Source of the DNA: Adiantum capillus-veneris
Lineage: Eukaryota > Streptophyta > Polypodiopsida > Polypodiales > Pteridaceae
Length of the DNA: 64,000 bases
Reading direction: 5' to 3'
Assembly: GCA_014529385.2 (NCBI GenBank)
Contig: CM043966.1
Location: 143,580,711-143,644,710, forward strand
Position numbers and translations under genes: made by a program. The notes under the pieces were generated by a model that saw only the letters and a list, made by a program, of their open reading frames with translations, did no database searches and was not told the DNA's origin. Positions 45,791 through 56,026 of this stretch are shown one piece after another; position 1 is the stretch's first letter, and every line of letters begins with the position of its first letter.

Positions 45791-46609
45791 AAGAATCCAT
45801 ATCGCCTTAATTCTATGAGAGGAGGGGTGGGGGGAGAGGTGGCATTGTCAGGGTAGTGGTAGTGACGATGATGAGCAAGAAAATCTAGGCTATATTATAG
45901 CAACTAATGAAGAATAACAGATAGGAGGCCCAACAGTATTCTGAGAATTTTCCAACTAATGAAGTATACTAAAGAAAAAGTTGTAGTAGATTGTGAGATC
46001 CATTTTGAAAAATTATAGATTTCAATGGAATCTTGAGAGATCACGAGGCTCCAAATTCTGTGTCAATATGTACAAAGATGCACGAGCTTCGCTCGTTCTA
46101 CATACAGTGAACCTCTGTTAACACAGCCACATCAAGAAGTGGGCAAAATACATCAAGGATCACTACAAAGAGGGAGAGGCATCTATTATCTTCTTGCATA
46201 CCCTTATCAATTTCTTTCATGTGGACCGTCACGAGGTTGCTAGCTATTTTAGTAGAATTGTTGTGCTATGCAACAACAACCGATGGTGTATAACAAGAAA
46301 TGATAGAAAAATTGGGGGGTGGGGTAATGCCTAGAATGGATAAAGTTGTCGATGACCAGGTAGAGGGCATAGGAGGCAAAGGAGGCGCATGGAAGTAGGC
46401 AGAGGAGTGTTTGTTATAAAGAAGGGAAGCAGAGTAGTCTATGGAGAAAAGGTGGTGAGGTGATTGGAGGTGGACATTCATAGGCAAAGCTAGGAAGGCA
46501 TAAGGGAAAGTGGGAGGCAAAGAAGTCCAATAAAATAATCATTTTCACAAACCATTCACATTTCACTTGTTGAATTCTAGGATTCCAAAGAGGAGTGCAC
46601 GTCGACATG

Positions 46610-47112
46610 AGCTCATATGCAAGTTGGACATGTGAAGGAATTTTCAACCCCATCTTTTTTAGGTGCTTGCGCATTTGGCCCCATAGATGCGGTCTAATTT
46701 TTAGTAGCTCTCAGAGATAAAGTGTGCATTGTATAGGAGAAGACATCAATTTGTGCAAGCTCTTGGTATCCATCATTTTTGGTGTGGCTTTCCAGTGAGA
46801 AGGTACCATTTTAACCTCCGATTTTGTTTCAAGTTCTCCTATGAAATATGGCAAAGTCTATAGTGAGCGTGGTTTACTCTCTTCAGATGCGACAGACCAA
46901 GCATCCCCATATAGAGATCGTATATCCCCTTGGGAAAAATTTGTGATCCATGTTTATCTCAGGGATAGGTGTTGATTGTAAGGTGGCACTACCATCTTTT
47001 TGGTTTCTGATTGATTCCCATAAGAATTATGGCCACGGTTCTTCTACCTCTATAATTGGAATCACTGCTTGTGAGCCCACCCCATCTGTGGTATTGGCTA
47101 CTTCCCTTGTAT
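46610..47112 (-). pseudogene. Gypsy-3 gag-protease linker (broken)
   Basis: In broken frames the minus strand matches the start of the Gypsy-2 block at 37616-38060: an IIEVEEPWP-like opening, a KDGSAT-like stretch, KMMDTKSLHKLMSSPIQCT and a KKMGLKIPSH end. The retropepsin active site is not reached. It marks the left end of the surviving element. Confidence 0.65.
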
Positions 47113-49494
47113 CTAAAGGTGCCTCAACTCCCGGCTCTTCCTAGTCTCTTTGTTTACAACACCATGGCTCTCCATTTCCTGGACTTTTTTGCAGATTATC
47201 ACCTCCGTTTTTGGAGCATTTGGAACATGTGCTTCCGTAAGAGCTTGGGCCGTCTGAATGAGCTCCTTGCACATTTGCAACCTCTCTTTTTCATAGCCTA
47301 GATGAGGATATACTAGCCATCCATGCTTTTGGGTTTGATTGGGTTTTAGCTTAGCTTCATAGGCCTTGAAAATTTCATCTAAGGGTTCAAAGACTTTGTC
47401 CACCAAGGCTGAACCTCCTGAGTTAGTCTTTGACTCTTTAGGTCCCTTTGCGTTTTTCTTGCTTTCTTGCTCTTGTCTAAGATGTCCTTTTGTTTGATGC
47501 AGTTTTGTTTATAAAGTTGTTTTCTCCTTCATCCTCTTTGCTTTCATTTTGTCTCGTTTGGATTTTCATGATTTTCTTGCATTTCTCATCGATATGTTTT
47601 TTATGTCTGTTTGGGGTGGCAATGTGGGTTCCTCCTCAACAATTTCATTTTTGGAAGCTTCTTGAGCTTGAGCTTGAGTCATCACCTTTGCAGAAATTGT
47701 GGGTTCTACCTCAAATCCGCTTGAAGAAGGCATCATGCCTACAACATTTATTGTTGCTTTCCCTTTGTAGTTTGGATTCTTAGCATAGTTTTGGAGTAAA
47801 TGGTCTCTCCCACACCCGTCACAAAATCCAAATAATTCTATTTTTGGACCCTTGTTTGGATAACCTTGTGCCCAATTATCACCTTCACACTCATAGCATG
47901 GACATTCTTGTTTCATAGCTTGTGATCCAGCCAATGGTTGTTCTTGCTTGGAAAGAATGTTCTTTAAACCATACTTCTGATTGGCTATGAACATGAGCGT
48001 ATTCGCATCCATGGAGTACTAGTTTTTCACGGGTTGTGGCACATACATTGGCTGAGTGTAGTTGACTACTACTCTATCATCATTCAAAAGAGGTGATTGT
48101 TGCCCTAGCACACATTGTGGCTTTGACTAAGTGTTACTACATGGAGTGGGGTGATCCCCTCCACAAGTATTACATCCCCTTAAATGTGGTTGTCGTACAA
48201 TTGCGTTCTGTATGTAGACTTGATTAACTCTTCTAATCACCTCCTCGACCACTTGGTCAAAGCACTACATCGTAGAAGTTTGAAAATCTTGTTTTGTTGT
48301 AGGTCACTCTTTGGAGAAGGGGCACTACTAGTCACATTATCTGTATCTTTGGTCACCTCTCCATAGGCCCTTACAATTGTCAACTAGATAAAGAACTTCT
48401 CTAGTGACTTGCTCAAAAGTTGTGCATCCTTTTAGATGTAGGTCTATTTTTAGAGTCTCATTTCTCAAGCCCTCTATGAAGAAAACTAATAATCTCTCAT
48501 CTTGCAGTAGCTCTCTCATAGGACATCTCTCGATGCATTGTTTGAAGCGAAGCAAAGCTTCCTTCACTCTCTCGTTCTTTTTCTGCTTGAAAGCATAGAT
48601 TTGGGACACTGTGTTGTGTTTGATCCCCCTTTTTTAGAACTCCTCTACAAATTCTTGTAAGAGTTGTGCTATGTTGAGAAAATCATCTCTATTTAGTGGT
48701 TGGAACCAAGTCAAGGTTGTTCCTTCTAATGTCAGCCCAAATCCCTCATATTGAGTATGGAAATCCGTAATTTGTTCAGCTCTCAAAACTTGTTTGAAGA
48801 GTGAGACATGAGCATATGAATCCTCTGACCCATTGTACTTTGTTTTGACACATTGAGCCACTTGATATGGTCAACCAGCAATCTAACCAATTTGTAGTCT
48901 CTTAGAAAGACGTCTCTTGACATCGTACTTTGTTTTGACACATTGAGCCACTTGATATGGTCTTAATCATTGTGGTTCAGTCAGAAATCTAACCAATTTG
49001 TGGTCTCTTAGAAAGATGTCTCTCATCCTCTCCTCTAGACTTGGAGAAAATCCCGGTGGAATCCTCTTTGATGTGTACTTTTGCATCATTTTTGGCTGGA
49101 AGTAAGTAGAGATCGGAGTACCCTTGTATGTGTATCACTCTTAGTCAATTGGATTGACAATTTTGTACTCTCTTCCATACTTATCCGTGGGCATCTGTAT
49201 ATGTGAATGCATAGAGATTCTTTTGGGTGGTCAACTCTCTAGCATTGGGTTCTACACACTTGTAGAAGATATATGGATCTCCATTGTGAACCTATACAAG
49301 CCCTCATGAGTGTCTTCTATAAGCACTCTCATGAATTCATTGGCTTTGATGAATTTCACATTTGGTTTGTTGATTAGAGGATGCCTCTCCTCCATGTATT
49401 CTCTCAATCCCACTGTTGAAGACATTGCAATGTTTCTTGCATTTTTCATGCCTCTAAGTGGACTTGAAAACCCTCATGGTGGATGATTTGTCAT
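47113..49494 (-). pseudogene. Gypsy-3 gag (broken)
   Basis: Blocks at 49449-49252 (EERHPLINKPNVKFIKANEF), 48861-48634 (AQCVKTKYNGSEDSYAHVSL, GLTLEGTTLTWFQPLNRD), 48609-48337 (MSQIYAFKQKKNERVKEALL, RFKQCIERCPMRELLQDERL), 48012-47566 (zinc-knuckle region CPCYECEGDNWAQG, then CDGCGRDH) and 47406-47113 (VDKVFEPLDEIFKAYEAKL) follow the Gypsy-2 gag in order. The start ATG at 49494 is followed by a TGA six codons later. At the Gypsy-2 frameshift point, this copy keeps an open frame. Confidence 0.82.
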
Positions 49495-51850
49495 GATCAA
49501 GGCTCACTCCCAAAACTCTCAAGATAGTCCTTTACACGCCCACTTTGGTTTAGTGAAGCTTATCCCTTTTTGCCCGTATGTGAGGTCTCTCAAAATTGGT
49601 CTTGGGGTACCCTAAAAGTTTGGATTTAGTAAACCAGAAAAAAATTACCCACAAGCTTTCTTCCTGGCTATACCTGACTCAATTTGGAGTTGTTTATCAA
49701 AAGTTAGAGCAATTTTAGTGAACTGCACTTGAAACAACACTCAAGAAAGTCTCAGGACTAGAACACAAGAACTTTGGCTTGTATCTTGGTCTCCATAAGG
49801 TATTTTTAGTTCAAGCTTGAGAATTGGGATGTTCTCAAGTATGTCTACAAGATCACCAAGTCAGATGCCCCCACTATGCTAAGGTACATGGATTGCGATC
49901 CATATTACTTTGTCAAAAAAAATTCTCCAAATTTTGACAGTATGCAGAAAAGGTCATGTGCAGGCTCTATACCAATTTTCATCAAATTTTGAGGTTGAGG
50001 TACATGGATCGCGATCCATGTTCAACCACATTTGGACTTGATCTCTTGGCAGCTTGTTGCACTCTATGTACACAAGCTAAATCTTAATCTTTTTGGATTT
50101 GAACTTGTTTTGACAGGTCAAATGTCCAACACTAGGTTTGCACAATGGTTTTTTGTATGTCACCTGTTTTCTCCCTTTTGACCCAAATTTGCCTAAGTTT
50201 TTTAAAAACTAGACTTGGGGATATGTTTCCTTGTGTATGCACTACTGATCTGGAAAGTTTCAGGTTAAGTTATTACTATGGGTACATGGATCGCGATCAG
50301 TGTTAGGAGCCCAAATTGACTTTTTTTGGTACCATCAAAATCTGCATGATTAGTAGATCATATGGTATCAATTTTTTTTAAAATGGACCTCTAGATTGAA
50401 AGTTAGGTCAATTTTGTCACTTTCTCGGAGTACTTGGTAGTTATGGGCTTTTGGTCTGGCTTTTTATATCCAAATTTGATTTTGAAAAGACCACTAGACT
50501 CCCTGTTATGTCCTCTAGCTATGGTGCAAGTTTGGTATCAGCCTGTCATGACAGAGGAACATGGATCATGATCCATGTACCTATGTGTCTGATTGCACTG
50601 AAACTTGGCACACATCTTGCCCTTGGTCTCTTGATCCCTGCTATATGGTTTTTGTGTGATATGGACTTGTTTAGGTCATGCAAAAGTTAATCCAGAGCTC
50701 CATTTTAGGGTTTTTTACCTTAAGCTGTTTCTTGCCCTTTTGACCCACTTTTTGAACTTTTTTTACGATGTTTGTTTTCAACTTTTGTACACAATGGTCT
50801 CTGCTACAGGCTGGAAATGTTTTTGTCCAAAAAATTCTCAGGGGTACATGGATCACGATCCGTGTTCCACCACTTTTGGATTTGAATTTTGGTGTGCTGA
50901 TAGCTTGTAAAGTTTGTAGCTTGCTCCACAAAGAATTTATGGACTTGGATCAGTTTTGCCCTACCAAAACTGGCATCTACAGTCTGCTGTGAGTCAGTTT
51001 TGACATTGTTCTATTTTTGGCTTTTTTGACCACTTTTTGTAACTAATTTACATATATTTCTTTTGGGAAATTTGTTCCAAATGATATCAGCTACCTACTG
51101 CTCAAATCTTAGGCATTTTTTTTTTTTAGGTACATGGATCACGATTTATGTTTAACCTCATTTTGACATGAAACTTGGTCAACTTAAAGTTCATATTATG
51201 GTGACACTCTTCCACAAATATTTTTAAATTGAATCACTTTTGTTCAACTAAAAGTGAGTTTTTATGTTTGTCCTGCGGTTTTTGGCTATCTGGAAAAGTT
51301 TTGGTATTTTAATCAACTTTTTGCAATTTTTTGTTATGGTCCCTTTTGGCAAAGTTGTTCCACTAGTTATCAAGGATGTACTTGTCAAATATCAATCCCA
51401 AATGTCAAAAGGTACATGGATCACGATCCATGTTTGTTGACAGCATATTTTCATGAATTTTGTAATGCAGGTTCTCTATTCCCTGTGGAAGCCAAATCTC
51501 ACCCCTTTTTGAATTTGGATCCCAAAAAGTTGAAAAACTCTAAATTTGTGTCTAAAATGCCTGGTCTATTGTTTTTGCCTTAACAATTAATTTTGATGTG
51601 ATTTTTGAGTTCCTCTTTCAAAAAAACTTGATGAGAGCAATGTCCCACTGATGCACGGTGTCACTAATCACTTTTCTGTCATATTGGTCTCTGGGGTACA
51701 TGGATTGCGATCCATGTTCCTCCACAAATTCTGGCCAAACTTCTCAGATTACTTCTAGAGAGTCTGCTAATGCTCTTGATCCACAAATTTTTGAATTTGG
51801 ATCACTTTTGAGGTCTCTACCATCAAATTTTTAGAATTTCAGAGTTATGG
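49495..51850 (-). repeat. Gypsy-3 leader with about 282-bp palindrome array
   Basis: On the plus strand GGTACATGGATCGCGATCCA or close variants recur with the 10-base core at 49891, 50007, 50289, 50564, 50851, 51137, 51419 and 51703. After the first step (116 bp) the steps are 282, 275, 287, 286, 282 and 284 bp. On the minus (element) strand each core is followed by CATGTACC or a variant, corresponding to the GTGTACC that follows the core in Gypsy-2. No coding sequence is credible. Confidence 0.88.
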
Positions 51851-52238
51851 TCATTTCGATAAAAATATGGTTTTCACCCTTTTTTTCCTCAATCTTTTAG
51901 CTCAAATTTAATGGTGGTAGTTGTTATTTAACATACTCCTAAGTATTGAAATGAAACATGAAACAAAAAAAACAGAACGGTACAAAATAAAAACAAAAAA
52001 TGAAACAGCACTCTAAAAGCATAGAGAAAATCGAAGAATGAAATGCTTTTGGCTATCTCGTTCACAACCCTCTTTACCTCTTGAGAATAAATCTAGCAAG
52101 TCCTTGACTTCTAGAGTCTACCAAGCACTAAACTCATGTCTAGCTGCTTCACTGCTAAAGTGTAAATGGAATGGAAGACAAATATTTGGAAAAGAAAGCT
52201 CTAAATACGCACTAGGCCACCCACCATCTAAGGATTAT

Positions 52239-52258
52239 ATCCTTAGCAATGACGTCAA
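52239..52258 (-). promoter_or_regulatory. Gypsy-3 decayed primer-binding site
   Basis: In element sense it reads TTGACGTCATTGCTAAGGAT at the place where Gypsy-2 has TTGGCGCCGTTGCCGGGGAA. Most differences are C-to-T or G-to-A. The sequence downstream (TAGTGCGTATT, TTCCATTCCATTTACA, AGTTTAGTGCTTGG) matches Gypsy-2 after its PBS, which supports the alignment. Confidence 0.65.
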
Positions 52259-52500
52259 TGTTAGCGGGTCACCGTGATGGACGTATGTAGCATAGCTATT
52301 GGACACTAACATAATGTCAATACTCAAGGAAGTGACTGGGAGTGATTGGATATCCAGTAAGTGCTTGAGGAGTAATTGGGAGCCGTAAGTGCTTGAGGAG
52401 TAATTGGTAGCCGACAATAGCCGTGATTGGGAGTACCTGGATAGCAAGAACAAAACTCTGACACTCTTTAGCTGAATGTGATGCACTTCAGAGAGCATAA
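52259..52500 (-). repeat. Gypsy-3 5' LTR, U5 end at least
   Basis: In element sense it ends AGCTATGCTACATACGTCC and then GTGACCCGCTAACA, matching the Gypsy-2 LTR end. Farther out the two LTRs no longer resemble each other, so the outer border is not determined. It contains a short internal duplication (GTAAGTGCTTGAGGAGTAAT twice at about 52359-52408). Confidence 0.55.
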
Positions 52501-53991
52501 TAAGTGCTTGAGTGGAATTTTTTTTAAGTTTGTCTCTTGCAGTACAGCCATGTTTAAGACCTTGATGCGAGCAACAAAATGCATGATGAGATTTCTCGAC
52601 AGGGGATGTTGGAGAAGGATGTTATATGAGGCGATGCCTTGGCCTATATATATGCTAAATGTGGTGCCTCTATGAACCCAACGCAGGGCCGCCCGAGGGA
52701 ATGGGCATGATGGCCACCCAAATCCAAAGGGGCTGCCCAATGTATCCTTAGTGGGTGTGAATGGGAAGAATAAAGAAGAAAAGCATGGTGTAAGGTGGGA
52801 TGGTGTAAGGTGGGCCAGTAACAAGCAGCAGGGCTGCAAGGGAAAGATTAAAATGCGCAGGCTGGGGTGGAGCTCGAATGGCATCATGCAAGAAGACAAA
52901 CTCGGTCAGTAACCTGAGGCGCCCTGATTCGGTTCCACTCTCGTCCGCTTTGGTGAACCTCCATCCGTCGACATGCCACGTCCACAGTATACATTCCCAC
53001 ACAGTGACAGCGGCGCCATTACTAAAATTGGCAAAAGAGGGTCTATTAATAGAGGGGGGGGGGGAAGGACTCAACGGGGACTGTATGAAAAGGAAGGTAA
53101 CTCTATCTCTCTCATGTATGAGCAAGGGGAAAGGAAGCAAGGGAGAGCTGGAACGAGATAGGCTTGAGTCGGGAGACAAGAGAAGCAAGGAGGAAGGTTA
53201 TCTTTCTCTCGCTCTTGTGCATAAGAAGAAGCCTCTCTCTCTCTTGCTCTCAAACATAAGTTAGAGAGGGGAGCAAGGAGTCGGCAAGGGAAGACACACT
53301 TTCTCTCTTGCTCTCAGAAGCAAGCAGGGAGAAATGACGAAAGGGAAGCAGTATTGCACGAGTATGGCAGAACAGGAGTTGAAGAAGAAGTCTCTGTCGA
53401 CCTAGAGGCATGATGCACGAAGGGAGAGGATGCCTATTGGGAAGAAGAGGGGCTTGCATAAGGTAAGGCATGAACAAGGAGGACGTGAAGGGGCCCACGA
53501 AGGAGAGAGAAGATCCAGGGAAGTCTTTCTCTTGCTCTCAAACATAAGCAAGGAGATAACTCTTTCCCTCATTCTCAAAGCTAAACACAGAATTCTCTCT
53601 CTCGAGCTTGATAAGAGAAAGCAATACAAATATACAAAGTTCAGCAATGTTCAAAGCAAGGAAATCTGACACGGAGGAAATTTTTGATCATCGACGACAT
53701 CCTAGATTTAGTTAATCTTTTTTTATAAATCAGGGAGCCCTTAACAGCTCGGGTAATTGTAAAGGGAGCCTAAACTCCTAGATTTCAGTGAGCCCAAGTG
53801 TCGATGCTACTAGCAGCCTGCCGCCTTGGCTATTGATCAGAATGTACTCAGAGCTTGAATTGATTAATTGAAGTTTACGGTGATTTCCATGGACTTTTGC
53901 ACCTGTTGTTCTTATTCTCTCTCACGCCTCTCATAGCCAGAGGCCTAGCGCCTACCTGGCTCACTTTTCAAACACATATCCCCCGATATAT
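52501..53991. other. Spacer rich in CTCTC/GAGAG motifs, no gene recognised
   Basis: A reiterated motif like TTTCTCTCTTGCTCTCAAAC occurs about five times between 53197 and 53620, in imperfect copies. An 11-base G run lies at 53054-53064. Open frames up to 146 residues occur but are low-complexity (Ser, Leu, Pro) with no domain. Part of this may be the outer LTR of Gypsy-3. Confidence 0.4.
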
Positions 53992-54234
53992 TTGGTGAGC
54001 ATGACACGAAACGAGCCGGGGAGGGAGGTTAAGATGGAGAATTTAGAGAAGATAATGAAGTTGATTGAAGAGTTAAGTGCAAATGGTTTTGATGATAAGT
54101 CAACAATTACAATTTTTTTGAAGATGTTTCAATTGGTTCAAGGATCTCTGCTTGATATGGAGACCATAAAGAAGAAGAATCAAATGGATGAAGATTTGGA
54201 TGCAACTTTAGATGTGGTATATGATGAGAGGTGA
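53992..54234 (+). CDS. Small unrecognised ORF, 80 residues
   Basis: An acidic and Lys-rich, Leu-heptad-like protein (MENLEKIMKLIEELSANGFD, then LLDMETIKKKNQMDEDLDAT) that could form a coiled coil. After its stop, similar-looking sequence continues in frame for a while (GYDPEGYLEYYELKTKLRGI), so it may be the start of a longer broken protein, perhaps a gag or host gene fragment. The ATG is the second of two nearby Met codons. I do not recognise the family. Confidence 0.3.
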   Translation: MVSMTRNEPGREVKMENLEKIMKLIEELSANGFDDKSTITIFLKMFQLVQGSLLDMETIKKKNQMDEDLDATLDVVYDER

Positions 54235-54559
54235 GTCCTTGATGGATATGATCCAGAAGGCTACCTAGAGTATTATGAGTTGAAAACCAAGTTAAGAGGG
54301 ATACCAAAAGAGTTAATGATCTGATTCAGATCCTTTGAGCAGTTAGTGAGTTCATATTTGGAGCAGATTCAAGAGGTTACCAAAACCTGCAATGACAACT
54401 GAGAATATTTCAAAGAAGCACCCCTAACTAACAATATCATCATGAATGTTATGGCCCATATTAGCATCTTGCATAGTGCCACGTGCCTGCAAAATACAAG
54501 CATAGGTGATTTCATCTAGGTAGATGCCCTTGCTTCTCATCTACTAAAATAGTGGAGAG

Positions 54560-54751
54560 TGTTGGGGTATAAAGCCCAATGTGGTCGCCCAGGTAAGTAG
54601 GCGGGCCGCCAGGTATGTACACATATTCTTTTGTTAAAACCTAATAAGAACTCACTATGCTCTACACATTACAGTAGAGCGAGTTCACCATATCGTCGTG
54701 CTCTTCTTCTCGCACTCTCTCTCGCGTCGCACTTCCGCTCATACTCCTTCA
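54560..54751 (+). repeat. Copia-3 5' LTR
   Basis: It begins TGTTGGGGTATAAAGCCC and ends CTCATACTCCTTCA, with the PBS two bases later. Its partner is not in the window. Confidence 0.75.
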
Positions 54752-54753
54752 AC

Positions 54754-54765
54754 TGGTATCAGAGC
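54754..54765 (+). promoter_or_regulatory. Copia-3 primer-binding site
   Basis: TGGTATCAGAGC, the initiator tRNA-Met type. Confidence 0.9.
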
Positions 54766-55280
54766 TTAGATCGAGGCTTGGGGCAGCACTGCAGGAGGCT
54801 AGAGTCATCAACTCAGATTGGAGTGAAATTCGACAGGCGAAGACACGGCCCTAAATCTCGTGGGCAAGCCCGAAGGGCTTGGTGTTGTCAAAATTTCATT
54901 CTGAGGTCATCTCGGCCACCGTTCGGCTTCGACAAAGGTCTGCGCAGGCCATTTTCGACTACGTGGTCTCGGCGGGTGCAGATCCGACTCTGCAAATTTG
55001 GGGTTTTTGGCCTACGACTGCAGGTGCTGAGGATATCGACACTCCCAGAGTGTTGATTTGTGATTGTCTACACATCGAAGGACGGCTCACAGTTCTTGGA
55101 CGCGTGTCACATACGACACGGGCGCATCTACACACAGACTGTAGGCGACATCCACTAGTTCATCAGGTAGCTTGTGTTTGCTGCTTGATATTCCAGATTT
55201 CATCCTGACATTGCAGGTACTTCCACATGGGATGTATTGTCAGAGATGATGTATGTTTGTTGAGGGTTTGCTGGCTGTGA
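54766..55280 (+). other. Copia-3 leader, first part
   Basis: Noncoding sequence between the PBS and the start of the Copia-2 related sequence at 55281. The 141- and 109-residue open frames crossing it start in the LTR or have no domain, and are not accepted as genes. Confidence 0.5.
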
Positions 55281-55450
55281 GTCCATTACCACTACGTTCG
55301 AGAGCGAGTGTTGGCGGGCGACATCGACTTGGTCTACGTCAGCACAGAGGAGCAGATAGCGGATATCTTTACCAAGGCCCTCGGAGCTGAGAAGCTTCGA
55401 CGTTTCCAGACTATGCTTGGACTCTGCGACATGCAGAGCTCGAGGGGGAG
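55281..55450 (+). pseudogene. Partial upstream copy of the Copia-2 pol end
   Basis: These 170 bp are nearly identical to 60179-60348: the end of RNase H (in the frame HYHYVRERVLAGDIDLVYV, then EEQIADIFTKALGAEKLRR) and the polypurine tract. They lead straight into the left LTR of Copia-2. Only about three differences were counted. This is the tail of another Copia-2 copy that shares this LTR. Confidence 0.92.
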
Positions 55451-55772
55451 TGTTGAGATGTCGAGCTCTACACCTTGAGCTGGCATCCACTACGGGTCTT
55501 GGCCGCTTACGGCATTTACTCACTGGCGCGTTAGGTGACCGACATGGAGGATCTCTGCCAGTGATTCTACAGCTGGACTACACTTATAGTGCCAGCCTAG
55601 TACGCTTCTAGCGAGTTCACACTTAGTGACCGCATGTACATATGTGCTACTTTTCAGCTTTAGCACTTAGTCATTTTGTACTCTCTTTTCTGTGAAGAAG
55701 AAGAAGAAGCTTTCCATCTCTGTGTGCTTTGTGCTTGTCTTGTGTAGCTCTCTTGCATCCTCATTCTTTACA
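55451..55772 (+). repeat. Copia-2 left LTR
   Basis: It begins TGTTGAGATGTCGAGCTC and ends CTCATTCTTTACA. The PBS follows at once. It differs from the right LTR at about 55524-55545 (CACTGGCGCGTT against CATTGGCGCATT, and GACATGG against GACACGG). Confidence 0.96.
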
Positions 55773-55784
55773 TGGTATCAGAGC
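55773..55784 (+). promoter_or_regulatory. Copia-2 primer-binding site
   Basis: TGGTATCAGAGC directly after the LTR, complementary to initiator tRNA-Met. Confidence 0.96.
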
Positions 55785-56026
55785 CTGGTGCAGGCAAGAG
55801 AGGCTAAGAGAGCAAGAGCATCACAATCCCTTCGTTTTTCGCACAAGTTTCTGAACAGGTCTTCAAAGTGCAGTATACAGAGATTTAGTGTACAAGTACA
55901 GTGGTTGTGAAACGCTTGATTGTGGACACTCGTTGAGTGTAGAAAGCGTTACAGGAACCACGATAGCAGGTTCAACAGATTTGCAGGTTTTTGCAGATTG
56001 CAGCTATTTTGTCTTAGTGCTTCAAG

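Larger units (their letters stand above)
44846..46609. other. Spacer with simple repeats, no gene seen
   Basis: Sequence between Copia-1 and Gypsy-3. It holds a GA tract, a TC-rich repeat with a unit close to GTCTCTTTTTGGTCCAATCT (about 45288-45402) and a 31-bp minisatellite. Open frames are short and lack domains. Confidence 0.55.
46610..52500 (-). mobile_element. Gypsy-3: decayed relative of Gypsy-2
   Basis: On the minus strand it follows Gypsy-2 from the end of the LTR through PBS, leader (with its own palindrome array), gag and the linker before protease. Homology to Gypsy-2 stops at about 46610, so the protease, the long ORF and the 3' LTR are missing. Stops occur in every part, including six codons after the gag start. 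No terminal duplication can be assigned. Like Gypsy-2, no RT or integrase is seen. Confidence 0.8.

Noticed and set aside
33090-51715. Idea that the palindrome arrays are CRISPR
   Set aside because: The conserved core is only 10-20 bp, the units are about 280 bp, there are no cas genes, and the context is plant retrotransposon leaders.
52748-53264. ORFs of 146 and 128 residues in the CTCTC-rich spacer
   Set aside because: Low-complexity Ser/Leu/Pro composition and overlapping frames on both strands.
54560-54751. Idea that the Copia-3 LTR belongs to Copia-1
   Set aside because: Both begin TGTTGGGGT in element sense, but the sequences differ after that. Copia-1 has its own LTR pair with a target duplication.
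54631-55208. ORFs of 141 and 109 residues
   Set aside because: They start inside or next to the Copia-3 LTR and PBS and have no recognisable domain.
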